64,000 bases of DNA. Source: Lepidurus packardi (lineage: Eukaryota; Arthropoda; Branchiopoda; Notostraca; Triopsidae). Both the position numbers and the translations under genes were made by a program. The stretch lies in assembly GCA_023053545.1 (NCBI GenBank), contig JAKZAN010000047.1:186001-250000 (forward strand), given 5' to 3'. The notes under the pieces are model-generated. The model was not told the DNA's origin. It did not search any database and saw only the letters and a program-made list of their open reading frames with translations. This document shows, piece after piece, positions 1 through 12,960 of the stretch. How positions within the stretch are numbered: position 1 is the first letter of the stretch; every line of letters begins with the position of its first letter.

Positions 1-3000
1 CCATAAGGAATTAATTCAGTCTGTAAGGATTTAATTAAGTCCGTAATGAATTAATTCAGTCCGTAAGGAATTAATTCAGTCCTTAAGGAATTAATTCAGT
101 CCGTAAGGAATTAATTCAGTCCGTAAGGAATAAGTTCAGTACGTAAGGAATTAATTCAGTCCGTAATGGATTAATTAAGTCCGTAATGAATTAATTCAAT
201 CCGTTAATCCGTAATGAATTATCCGTAATGAATAGTAATCCGTAATGAATTAATTCAGTCCGTATGAAATTAATTCAGTCCGTAAGGAATTATTTAAGGA
301 ATTAATTCAGTCCGTAAGGAATTAATTCAGTCCGTAAGGAATTAATTCAGTCCGTAAGGAATAACTTCAGTACGTAAGGAAATAATTCAGTCCGTAATGG
401 ATTAATTAAGTCCGTAATGAATTAATTCAGTCCGTAAGTAATTAATAAAATCCGTACGGAATTAATTCAGTTCGTAAGGAATTTATTCAGTCCGTAAGGA
501 ATTAATAAAATCCGTAAGGAATTAATTCAGTCCGTAAGGAATTAATAAAATCCGTACGGAATTAATTCAGTTCGTAAGGAATTTATTCAGTCCGTAAGGA
601 ATTAATAAAATCTGTACGGAATTGATTCATTCCGTAAGGAATTAATAAAATCCGTACGGAATTAATTCAGACCGTAAGGAATTAATAAAGTACGTAAGGA
701 ATTAATTAAGTCCGTAAGGAATTAATTCAGTCCGTAAGGAATTAATTCAGTCCGTAAGGAATTAATTCAGTCCGTAAGGAATTAATTCAGTCCGAAAGGA
801 ATTAATTCATTCAGTAAGGAATTAATTCAGTCAGTAAGGAATTAATTCAGTCCGTAAGGAATTAATTCAGTCCGTAAGGAATTAATTCAGTCCGTAAGGA
901 TTTAATTCAGTCCGTAAGGTATTAATTCAGTCCGTAAGGAATTAATTCAGTCCGTAAGGAATTAATTCAGTCCGTAAGGAATTAATTCAGTCCGTAAGGA
1001 ATAAGTTCAGTCCGTAATGAATTAATTCAGTCCGTATGAAATTAATTCAGTCCGTAAGGAATTAATTAAGGAATTAATTCAGTCCGTAAGGAATTAATTC
1101 AGTCCGTAAGGAATTAATTCAGTCCGTAAGGAATTAATAAAATCCGTACGGAATTAATTCAGTTCGTAAGGAATTTATTCAGTCCGTAAGGAATTAATAA
1201 AATCTGTACGGAATTGATTCATTCCGTAAGGAATTAATAAAATCCGTACGGAATTAATTCAGACCGTAAGGAATTAATAAAGTACGTAAGGAATTAATTA
1301 AGTCCGTAAGGAATTAATTCAGTCCGTAAGGAATTAATTCAGTCCGTAAGGAATTAATTCAGTCCGTAAGGAATTAATTCAGTCCGTAAGGAATTAATTC
1401 AGTCCGTAAGGAATTAATTCAGTCAGTAAGGAATTAATTCAGTCAGTAAGGAATTAATTCAGTCCATAAGGAATTAATTCAGTCCGTAAGGAATTAATTC
1501 AGTCCGTAAGGATTTAATTCAGTCCGTAAGGTATTAATTCAGTCCGTAAGGAATTAATTCAGTCCGTAAGGAATTAATTCAGTCCGTAAGGAATAAGTTC
1601 AGTCCGTAAGGAATTAATTCAGTCCGTAAGGAATTAATTCAGTCAGTAAGGAATTAATTCAGTCAGTAAGGAATTAATTCAGTCCGTAAGGAATTAATTC
1701 AGTCCGTAAGGAATTAATTCAGTCCGTAAGGATTTAATTCAGTCCGTAAGGTATTAATTCAGTCCGTAAGGAATTAATTCAGTCCGTAAGGAATTAATTC
1801 AGTCCGTAAGGAATTAATTCAGTCCGTAAGGAATAAGTTCAGTCCGTAATGAATTAATTCAGTCCGTATGAAATTAATTCAGTCCGTAAGGAATTAATTA
1901 AGGAATTAATTCAGTCCGTAATGAACTAATTCAGTCCGTAAGGAATTATTTCAGTCCGTAATGAATTAATTCAGTCCGTAAGAAATTAATAAAATCCGTA
2001 CGGAATTAATTCAGTTCGTAAGGAATTTCTTCAGTCCGTAAGGAATTAATAAAATCCGTACGGAATTAATTCAGTCCGTAAGGAATTAATAAAATCCGTA
2101 CGGAATTAATTCAGACCGTAAGGAATTAATTAAGTACGTAAGGAATTAATTAAGTCCGTAAGGAATTAATTCAGTCCGTAAGGAATTAATTCAGTCCGTA
2201 AGGAATTACTTCAGTCCGTAAGGAATTAATTCAGTCAGTAAGGAATTAATTCAGTCCGTAAGGAATTACTTCAGTCCGTAAGGAATTAATTCAGTCCGTA
2301 AGGATTTAATTCAGTCCGTAAGGTATTAATTCATTCCGTAAGGAATTAATTCAGTCCGTAAGGAATAAGTTCAGTACGTAAGGAATTAATTCAGTCCGTA
2401 ATCGATTAATTAAGTCCGTAAGGAATTAATTCAGTCCGTAATCGATTAATTAAGTCCGTAATGAATTAATTCAGTCCGTAAGGAATTAATAAAATCCGTA
2501 CGGAATTAATTCAGTTCGTAAGGAATTTATTCAGTCCGTAAGGAATTAATAAAATCCGTACGGAATTAATTCAGTCCGTAAGGAATTAATAAAATCCGTA
2601 CGGAATTAATTCAGACCGTAAGGAATTAATTAAGTACGTAAGGAATTAATTAAGTCCGTAAGGAATTAATTCAGTCCGTAAGGAATTAATTCAGTCCGTA
2701 AGGAATTAATTCAGTCCGTAAGGAATTACTTCAGTCCGTAAGGAATTAATTCAGTCAGTAAGGAATTAATTCAGTCCGTAAGGAATTACTTCAGTCCGTA
2801 AGGAATTAATTCAGTCCGTAAGGATTTAATTCAGTCCGTAAGGTATTAATTCAGTCCGTAAGGAATTAATTCAGTCCGTAAGGAATAAGTTCAGTACGTA
2901 AGGAATTAATTCAGTCCGTAATCGATTAATTAAGTCCGTAATGAATTAATTCAGTCCGAATGAAATTAATTCAGTCCGTAAGGAATTAATTAAGGAATTA

Positions 3001-5824
3001 ATTCAGTCCGTAATGAATTAATTCAGTCCGTAAGGAATTATTTCAGTCCGTAATGAATTAATTCAGTCCGTAAGGAATTAATAAAATCCGTACGGAATTA
3101 ATTCAGTTCGTAAGGAATTTCTTCAGTCCGTAATGAATTAATTCAGTCCGTAAGGAATTAATAAAATCCGTACGGAATTAATTCAGTCCGTAAGGAATTA
3201 ATTCAGTCCGTAAGGAATTAATTCAGTCAGTAAGGAATTAATTCAGTCAGTAAGGAATTAATTCAGTCCGTAAGGAATTAATTCAGTCCGTAAGGAATTA
3301 ATTCAGTCCTTAAGGAACTAATTCAGTCCGAAAGGAATTAATTCTGTCCGTAAGGATTTAATTCAGTCAGTAAGGAATTATTTCAGTCCGTAAGGAATTA
3401 ATTCAGTCCGTAAGGAATTAATTCAGTCCGTAAGGATTTAATTCAGTCCGTAAGGTATTAATTCAGTCCGTAAGGAATTAATTCAGTCCGTAAGGAATTA
3501 ATTCAGTCCGTAAGGAATTAATTCAGTCCGTAAGGAATAAGTTCAGTACGTAAGGAATTAATTCAGTCCGTAATCGATTAATTAAGTCCGTAATGAATTA
3601 ATTCAGTCCGTATGAAATTAATTCAGTCCGTAAGGAATTATTTAAGGAATTAATTCAGTCCGTAAGGAATTAATTCAGTCCGTAAGGAATTAATTCAGTC
3701 CGTAAGGAATAACTTCAGTACGTAAGGAAATAATTCAGTCCGTAATGGATTAATTAAGTCCGTAATGAATTAATTCAGTCCGTAAGTAATTAATAAAATC
3801 CGTACGGAATTAATTCAGTTCGTAAGGAATTTATTCAGTCCGTAAGGAATTAATAAAATCCGTACGGAATTAATTCAGTCCGTAAGGAATTAATAAAATC
3901 CGTACGGAATTAATTCAGTTCGTAAGGAATTTATTCAGTCCGTAAGGAATTAATAAAATCTGTACGGAATTGATTCATTCCGTAAGGAATTAATAAAATC
4001 CGTACGGAATTAATTCAGACCGTAAGGAATTAATAAAGTACGTAAGGAATTAATTAAGTCCGTAAGGAATTAATTCAGTCCGTAAGGAATTAATTCAGTC
4101 CGTAAGGAATTAATTCAGTCCGTAAGGAATTAATTCAGTCCGTAAGGAATTAATTCATTCAGTAAGGAATTAATTCAGTCAGTAAGGAATTAATTCAGTC
4201 CGTAAGGAATTAATTCAGTCCGTAAGGAATTAATTCAGTCCGTAAGGATTTAATTCAGTCCGTAAGGTATTAATTCAGTCCGTAAGGAATTAATTCAGTC
4301 CGTAAGGAATTAATTCAGTCCGTAAGGAATTAATTCAGTCCGTAAGGAATAAGTTCAGTCCGTAATGAATTAATTCAGTCCGTATGAAATTAATTCAGTC
4401 CGTAAGGAATTAATTAAGGAATTAATTCAGTCCGTAAGGAATTAATTCAGTCCGTAAGGAATTAATTCAGTCCGTAAGGAATTAATTCAGTCCGTAAGGA
4501 ATTAATAAAATCCGTACGGAATTAATTCAGTTCGTAAGGAATTTATTCAGTCCGTAAGGAATTAATAAAATCTGTACGGAATTAATTCAGTCCGTAAGGA
4601 ATTATTTCAGTCCGTAATGAATTAATTCAGTCCGTAAGGAATTAATAAAATCCGTACGGAATTAATTCAGTTCGTAAGGAATTTCTTCAGTCCGTAATGA
4701 ATTAATTCAGTCCGTAAGGAATTAATAAAATCCGTACGGAATTAATTCAGTCCGTAAGGAATTAATTCAGTCCGTAAGGAATTAATTCAGTCAGTAAGGA
4801 ATTAATTCAGTCAGTAAGGAATTAATTCAGTCCGTAAGGAATTAATTCAGTCCGTAAGGAATTAATTCAGTCCTTAAGGAACTAATTCAGTCCGAAAGGA
4901 ATTAATTCTGTCCGTTAGGATTTAATTCAGTCAGTAAGGAATTATTTCAGTCCGTAAGGAATTAATTCAGTCCGTAAGGAATTAATTCAGTCCGTAAGGA
5001 ATTAATTCAGTCCGTAAGGAATTAATTCAGTCCGTAAGGAATAAGTTCAGTACGTAAGGAATTAATTCAGTCCGTAATCGATTAATTAAGTCCGTAATGA
5101 ATTAATTCAGTCCGTATGAAATTAATTCAGTCCGTAAGGAATTATTTAAGGAATTAATTCAGTCCGTAAGGAATTAATTCAGTCCGTAAGGAATTAATTC
5201 AGTCCGTAAGGAATAACTTCAGTACGTAAGGAAATAATTCAGTCCGTAATGGATTAATTAAGTCCGTAATGAATTAATTCAGTCCGTAAGTAATTAATAA
5301 AATCCGTACGGAATTAATTCAGTTCGTAAGGAATTAATTCAGTCCGTAAGGATTTAATTCAGTCCGTAAGGTATTAATTCAGTCCGTAAGGAATTAATTC
5401 AGTCCGTAAGGAATTAATTCAGTCCGTAAGGAATTAATTCAGTCCGTAAGGAATAAGTTCAGTCCGTAATGAATTAATTCAGTCCGTATGAAATTAATTC
5501 AGTCCGTAAGGAATTAATTAAGGAATTAATTCAGTCCGTAAGGAATTAATTCAGTCCGTAAGGAATTAATTCAGTCCGTAAGGAATTAATAAAATCCGTA
5601 CGGAATTAATTCAGTTCGTAAGGAATTTATTCAGTCCGTAAGGAATTAATAAAATCTGTACGGAATTAATTCAGTCCGTAAGGAATTATTTCAGTCCGTA
5701 ATGAATTAATTCAGTCCGTAAGGAATTAATAAAATCCGTACGGAATTAATTCAGTTCGTAAGGAATTTCTTCAGTCCGTAATGAATTAATTCAGTCCGTA
5801 AGGAATTAATTCAGATCGTAAGGA
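1..5824. repeat. Satellite zone I (CGTACGG-type monomers)
   Basis: This zone is marked by monomers reading AATAAAATCCGTACGGAATT, by GTTCAGTACG and by TAATCGATTAATT, which are absent or rare later. Tag sequences show long-range repeats: TATTTAAGGAATTAATTC occurs at 291, 3,639 and 5,143. The block from about 291 to 1,215 recurs at 3,639 to about 4,563 (offset 3,348 bp), and part of it recurs 1,504 bp further on. Truncated monomers such as ATTAATTAAGGAATTAATTC (1,061; 4,409) mark ancestral deletion junctions carried through these duplications. Confidence 0.8.
200..246. repeat. Scrambled monomers inside the array
   Basis: The 20-bp rhythm is broken here by shortened units (AATCCGTTAATCCGTAATG, then ATCCGTAATGAATAGTAATCC). 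Normal phase resumes at about 246. This looks like several small deletions in neighbouring monomers. I did not see the same arrangement again in the window. Confidence 0.6.
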
Positions 5825-8800
5825 ATTAATTCAGTCCGTAAGGAATTAATTCAGTCCGTAAGGAATTAATTCAATCCGTAAGGAATTAAATCAATCCGTA
5901 AGGAATTAATTCAGTCCGTAAGAAATTAATTCAGCCCGTAAGGAACTAAATAAATTCCCAAAGGAATTAATTTGTTCCGTAAGGAATTAATTCATTCTGT
6001 AAGGAATTAATTCAGTCTGTAAGGAATTAATTCAGTCCGTAAGGAATTAATTCAGTCCGTAAGGAATTAATTCAATCCGTAAGGAATTAATTCAGTAAGT
6101 AAGGAATTATTTCAGTCCGTAAGGAATTGATTCAGTCGGTAATGAATTAATTCAGTCCGTAAGAAAGTAATTCAGCCCGTAAGGAATTAATTCATTCCCT
6201 AAGGAATTAATTCAGTCCGTAAGGAATTAATTCAATCCGTAAAGAATTAATTCAGTCCGTAAGGAACTAATTCAGTCCGTAAAGAAATAATTCAGTCCGT
6301 AATGAATTAATTCAGTCCGTAAGAAATTAATTCAGCCCGTAAGGAATTAATTAATTCCCTAAGGAATTAATTTGGTCGGTAAGGAATTAATTCATTCCGT
6401 TAAGAATTAATTCAATCTGTAAGGAATTAATTCAATCCGTACGGAATTAATTCAGTCCGTAAGGAATTAATTCAGTCCGTAAGGAATTAATTCATTCCGT
6501 AAGGAATTTATTATGTTAGTAAGGAATTAATTCAGTCCGTAAGGAATTAATTCTATCCGTAAAGAATTAATTCAGTCCGTAAGGAACTAATTCAGTCCGT
6601 AAGGAATTATTTCAATCCGTAATGAATTAATTCAGTCCATTAATTAATTAATTCAGTACGTAAATAATTAATTCAATCCGTAAGGAACTAATTCAGTCCG
6701 TAAGGAACTAATTCAGTCCGTAATGTATTAATTCAGTCCGTAAGAAATTAATTCAGCCCGTAAGGAATTAATTAATTCCCTAAATAATTAATTTGTCCGT
6801 AAGGAATTAATTCATTCTGTAAGGAATTAATTCAGTCTGTAAGGAATTAATTCAATCCGTAAGGAATTAATTCAGTCCGTAAGGAATTATTTCAGTCCGT
6901 AAGGAATTAATTCAATCCGTAAGGAATTAATTCAATCCGTAAGGATTTAATTCAATCCGTAAGGAATTAATTCCGTCCGTAAGGAATTAATTCAGTCCGG
7001 AAGGTATTAATTCAATCCGTAATGAATTAATTCAGTCCGAAAGGAATTAATTAAGTCCGTAAGGAATTGATTCAGTCCGTAAGGAATTAACTCAGTCCAT
7101 TAATTAATTAATTCAGTCCGTAAGGAATTTATTCAGTCCGTAAGGAATTAATTCAGTCCGTAAGGAATTAATTCAATCCGTAAGGAATTAATTCAATCCG
7201 TAAGGAATTAATTCAGTCCGTAAGGAATTAATTCAGTCCATAAGGAATTAATTCAATCCGTAAATAATTAATTAAATCCGTAACGAATTAATTCCGTCCG
7301 TAAGGAATTAATTCAGTCCGTAAGGAATTATTTCAATCCGTAATGAATTAATTCATTCCATTAATTAATTAATTCAGTACGTAAATAATTAATTCAATCC
7401 GTAAGGAACTAATTCAGTCCGTAAGGAACTAATTCAGTCCGTAATGTATTAATTCAGTCCGTAAGAAATTAATTCAGCCCGTAAGGAATTAATTAATTCC
7501 CTAAGGAATTAATTTGTCCGTAAGGAATTAATTCATTCCGTTAAGAATTAATTCAGTCCGTAAGGAATTAATTCAATCCGTAAGGAATTAATTCATTCCG
7601 TAAGGAATTAATTCAGTCCGTAAGGAATTAATTCAATCCGTAATGAATTAATTCAGTCCATTAATTAATTAATTCAGTACGTAAATAATTAATTCAGTCC
7701 GTAAGGATTTAATTCAGTCCGTAAGGAATTAATTCAGTCCGTAAGGAATTGATTCAGTCGGTAAGGAATTAATTCAGTCCGTAAGAAAGTAATTCAGCCC
7801 GTAAGGGATTAATTCATTCCCTAAGGAATTAATTCAGTCCGTAAGGAATTAATTCAATCCGTAAAGAATTAATTCAGTCCGTAAGGAACTAATTCAGTCC
7901 GTAAGGAACTAATTCAGTCCGTAATGTATTAATTCAGTACGTAAGAAATTAATTCAGCCCGTAAGGAATTAATTAATTCCCTAAGGAATTAATTTGGTCG
8001 GTAAGGAATTAATTCATTCCGTTAAGAATTAATTCAGTCTGTAAGGTATTAATTCAATCCGTAAGGAATTAATTCAGTCCGTAAGGAATTAATTCAATCC
8101 GTAAGGAATTAATTCAGTCCGTAAGGAATTAATTCATTCCGTAAGGAATTTATTATGTTAGTAAGGAATTAATTCAGTCCGTTAGGAACTAATTCAGTCC
8201 GTAATGTATTAATGCAGTCCGTAAGAAATAATTTCAGCCCGTAAGGAATTAATTCAATCTCTAAGGAATTAATTTGGTCCGTAAAGTATTAATTCATTCC
8301 GTTAAGAATTAATTCATTCTGTAAGGAATTAATTGAATCCGTAAGGAATTTATTCAGTCCGTAAGGAATTAATTCAATCCGTAAGGAATTAATTCCGTCC
8401 GTAAGGAATTAATTCAGTCCGGAAGGTATTATTTCAATCCGTAATGAATTAATTCAGTCCGTAAGGAATTAATTCACTCCGAAAGGAATTAATTAAGTCC
8501 GTAAGGAATTGATTCAGTCCGTAAGGAATTAACTCAGTCCATTAATTAATTAATTCAGTCCGTAAATAATTAACTCAGTCCATTAATTAATTAATTCAGT
8601 CCGTAAGGAATTTATTCAGTCCGTAAGGCATTAATTCAGTCCGTAAGGAATTAATTCAATCCGTAATTAATTAATTCAATCCGTAAGGAATTAATTCAGT
8701 CCGTAAGGAATTAATTCAGTCCGTAAGGAATTAATTCAATCCGTAAATAATTAATTAAATCCGTAAGGAATTAATTCCGTCCGTGAGGAATTAATTCAAT

Positions 8801-9837
8801 CCGTAAGGAATTAATTCAATCCGTAAGGAATAAATTCAGTCCGTAAGGAATTAATTCAGTCCGTAAGGAATTAATTCAATCCGTAAGGAATTAATTCATT
8901 CCGTAAGGAATTAATTCAGTCCGTAAGGAATTAATTCAATCCGTAATGAATTAATTCAGTCCATTAATTAATTAATTCAGTACGTAAATAATTAATTCAG
9001 TCCGTAAGGATTTAATTCAGTCCGTAAGGAATTAATTCAGTCCGTAAGGAATTGATTCAGTCGGTAAGGAATTAATTCAGTCCGTAAGAAAGTAATTCAG
9101 CCCGTAAGGAATTAATTCATTCCCTAAGGAATTAATACAGTCCGTAAATAATTAATTAAATCCGTAACAAATTAATTCCGTCCGTAATGAATTAATTCAG
9201 TCCATTAATTAATTAATTCAGTACGTAAATAATTAATTCAATCCGTAAGGATTTAATTCATTCCGTAAGGAATTAATTCAGTCCGTAATGTATTAATGCA
9301 GTCCGTAAGAAATAAATTCAGCCCGTAAGGAATTAATTCAATCTCTAAGGAATTAATTAAGTCCGTAAGGAATTGATTCAATCCGTAAGGAATTAGTTCA
9401 GTCCGTAAGGAATTAATTCAGTCCGTAAGGAATTAATTCAATCCGAAAGGAATTAATTCAATCCGTCAGGAATAAATTCAGTCCGTAAGGAATTAATTCA
9501 GTCCGTAAGGAATTAATTCAATCCGTAAGGAATTAATTCAGTCCGTAAGGAATTAATTCAGCCCGTAAGGAATTAATTAATTCCCTAAGGAATTAATTTG
9601 GTCCGTAAGGAATTAATTCATTCCGTTAAGAATTAATTCAGTCTCTAAGGAATTAATTCAATCCGTAAGGAATTAATTCAGTCCGTAAGGAATTATTTCA
9701 GTCCGTAAGGAATTAATTCAATCCGTAAGGAATTTATTCAGTCCGTAAGGAATTAATTCAGTCCGTAAGGAAGTAATTCAATCCGTAAGGAATTAATTCA
9801 GTCCGTAAGGAATTAATTCAATCCGTAATGAATTAAT

Positions 9838-12800
9838 TCAGTCCATTAATGAATTAATTCAGTCCGTAAGGAATTATTTCAGTCCGTAAGGAATTAATTC
9901 AATCCGTAAGGAATTAATTCAATCCGTAAGGAATTAATTCAGTCCGTAAGGAATTAATTCAATCCGTAAGGAATTAATTCAATCCGTAAGGAATTAATTC
10001 AATCCGTAAGGAATTAATTCATTCCCTAAGGAATTAATTCAGTCCGTAAGGAATTAATTCAGTCTGTAAGGAATTAATTCAATCCGTAAGGAATTAAATC
10101 AATCCGTAGGGAATTAATTCAGTCCGTAAGAAATTAATTCAGCCCGTAAGGAACTAAATAAATTCCCAAAGGAATTAATTTGTTCCGTAAGGAATTAATT
10201 CATTCTGTAAGGAATTAATTCAGTCTGTAAGGAATTAATTCAGTCCGTAAGGAATTAATTCAGTCCGTAAGGAATTAATTCAATCCATAAGGATTTAATT
10301 CAGTAAGTAAGGAATTAATTCAGTCCGTAAGGAATTGATTCAGTCGGTAATGAATTAATTCAGTCCGTAAGAAAGTAATTCAGCCCGTAAGGAATTAATT
10401 CATTCCCTAAGGAATTAATTCAGCCCGTAAGGAATTAATTCAATCCGTAAAGAATTAATTCAGTCCGTAAGGAACTAATTCAGTCCGTAAGGAACTAATT
10501 CAGTCCGTAATGTATTAATTCAGTCCGTAAGGAATTAATTCAGTCCGTAAGGAATTAATTCATTCCGTAAGAAATTTATTATGTTAGTAAGGAATTAATT
10601 CAGTCCGTAAGGAACTAATTCAGTCCGTAATGTATTAATGCAGTCCGTAAGAAATAAATTCAGCCCGTAAGGAATTAATTCAATCTCTAAGGAATTAATT
10701 TGGTCCGTTAAGTATTTATTCATTCCATTAAGAATTAATTCATTCTGTAAGGAATTAATTCATTCCGTAAGGAATTTATTCAGTCCGTAAGGAATTAATT
10801 CAGCCCGTAAGGAATTAATTAATTCCCTAAGGAATTAATTTGGTCCGTAAGGAATTAATTCATTCCGTTAAGAATTAATTCAGTCTCTAAGGAATTAATT
10901 CAATCCGTAAGGAATTAATTCAGTCCGTAAGGAATTATTTCAGTCCGTAAGGAATTAATTCAGTCCGTAAGGAATTAATTCAGTCCGTAAGGAATTAATT
11001 CAATCCGTAAGGAATTAATTAAATCCGTAAGGAATTAATTCAGTCCGTAAGGATTTAATTCAGTCCATAAGGAATTAATTCAATCCGTAAATAATTATTT
11101 CAATCCGTAATGAATTAATTCAGTCCATTAATTAATTAATTCAGTACGTAAATAATTAATTCAATCCGTAAGGAACTAATTCAGTCCGTAAGGAACTAAT
11201 TCAGTCCGTAATGTATTAATTCAGTCCGTAAGAAATTAATTCAGCCCGTAAGGAATTAATTAATTCCCTAATGAATTAATTTGTCCGTAAGGAATTAATT
11301 CAGTCCGTACGGAATGAATTCATTCCCTAAGGAATCAATTCAGTCCGTAAGGAATTAATTTAGTCCGTAAGGAATTAATTCAATCCGTAAGGAATTAAAT
11401 CAGTCCATTAATGAATTAATTCAGTCCGTAAGGAATTATTTCAGTCCGTAAGGAATTAATTCAATCCGTAAGGAATTAATTCAATCCGTAAGGAATTAAT
11501 TCAGTCCGTAAGGAATTAATTCAATCCGTAAGGAATTAATTCAATCCGTAAGGAATTAATTCAATCCGTAAGGAATTAATTCATTCCCTAAGGAATTAAT
11601 TCAGTCCGTAAGGAATTAATTCAGTCTGTAAGGAATTAATTCAATCCGTAAGGAATTAAATCAATCCGTAAGGAATTAATTCAGTCCGTAAGAAATTAAT
11701 TCAGCCCGTAAGGAACTAAATAAATTCCCAAAGGAATTAATTTGTTCCGTAAGGAATTAAATCATTCTGTAAGGAATTAATTCAGTCTGTAAGGAATTAA
11801 TTCAGTCCGTAAGGAATTAATTCAGTCCGTAAGGAATTAATTCAATCCATAAGGATTTAATTCAGTAAGTAAGGAATTAATTCAGTCCGTAAGGAATTGA
11901 TTCAGTCGGTAATGAATTAATTCAGTCCGTAAGAAAGTAATTCAGCCCGTAAGGAATTAATTCATTCCCTAAGGAATTAATTCAGCCCGTAAGGAATTAA
12001 TTCAATCCGTAAAGAATTAATTCAGTCCGTAAGGAACTAATTCAGTCCGTAAGGAACTAATTCAGTCCGTAATGTATTAATTCAGTCCGTAAGGAATTAA
12101 TTCAGTCCGTAAGGAATTAATTCATTCCGTAAGAAATTTATTATGTTAGTAAGGAATTAATTCAGTCCGTAAGGAACTAATTCAGTCCGTAATGTATTAA
12201 TGCAGTCCGTAAGAAATAAATTCAGCCCGTAAGGAATTAATTCAATCTCTAAGGAATTAATTTGGTCCGTTAAGTATTTATTCATTCCATTAAGAATTAA
12301 TTCATTCTGTAAGGAATTAATTCATTCCGTAAGGAATTTATTCAGTCCGTAAGGAATTAATTCAGCCCGTAAGGAATTAATTAATTCCCTAAGGAATTAA
12401 TTTGGTCCGTAAGGAATTAATTCATTCCGTTAAGAATTAATTCAGTCTCTAAGGAATTAATTCAATCCGTAAGGAATTAATTCAGTCCGTAAGGAATTAT
12501 TTCAGTCCGTAAGGAATTAATTCAGTCCGTAAGGAATTAATTCAGTCCGTAAGGAATTAATTCAATCCGTAAGGAATTAATTAAATCCGTAAGGAATTAA
12601 TTCAGTCCGTAAGGATTTAATTCAGTCCATAAGGAATTAATTCAATCCGTAAATAATTAATTAAATCCGTAACGAATTAATTCCGTCCGTAAGGAATTAA
12701 TTCAGTCCGTAAGGAATTATTTCAATCCGTAATGAATTAATTCAGTCCATTAATTAATTAATTCAGTACGTAAATAATTAATTCAATCCGTAAGGAACTA

Positions 12801-12960
12801 ATTCAGTCCGTAAGGAACTAATTCAGTCCGTAATGTATTAATTCAGTCCGTAAGAAATTAATTCAGCCCGTAAGGAATTAATTAATTCCCTAATGAATTA
12901 ATTTGTCCGTAAGGAATTAATTCAGTCCGTACGGAATGAATTCATTCCCTAAGGAATCAA
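9838..12960. repeat. Tandem higher-order repeat, about 1.56-1.62 kb
   Basis: Satellite from about 9,838 recurs from about 11,400. The tag ATTAATGAAT lies at 9,845 and 11,407 and GAACTAAATA at 10,151 and 11,713, both 1,562 bp apart. The pair AGTCCGTACGGAATG lies near 11,302 and 12,924, 1,622 bp apart, so the second unit carries about 60 bp (three monomers) more. Confidence 0.75.
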
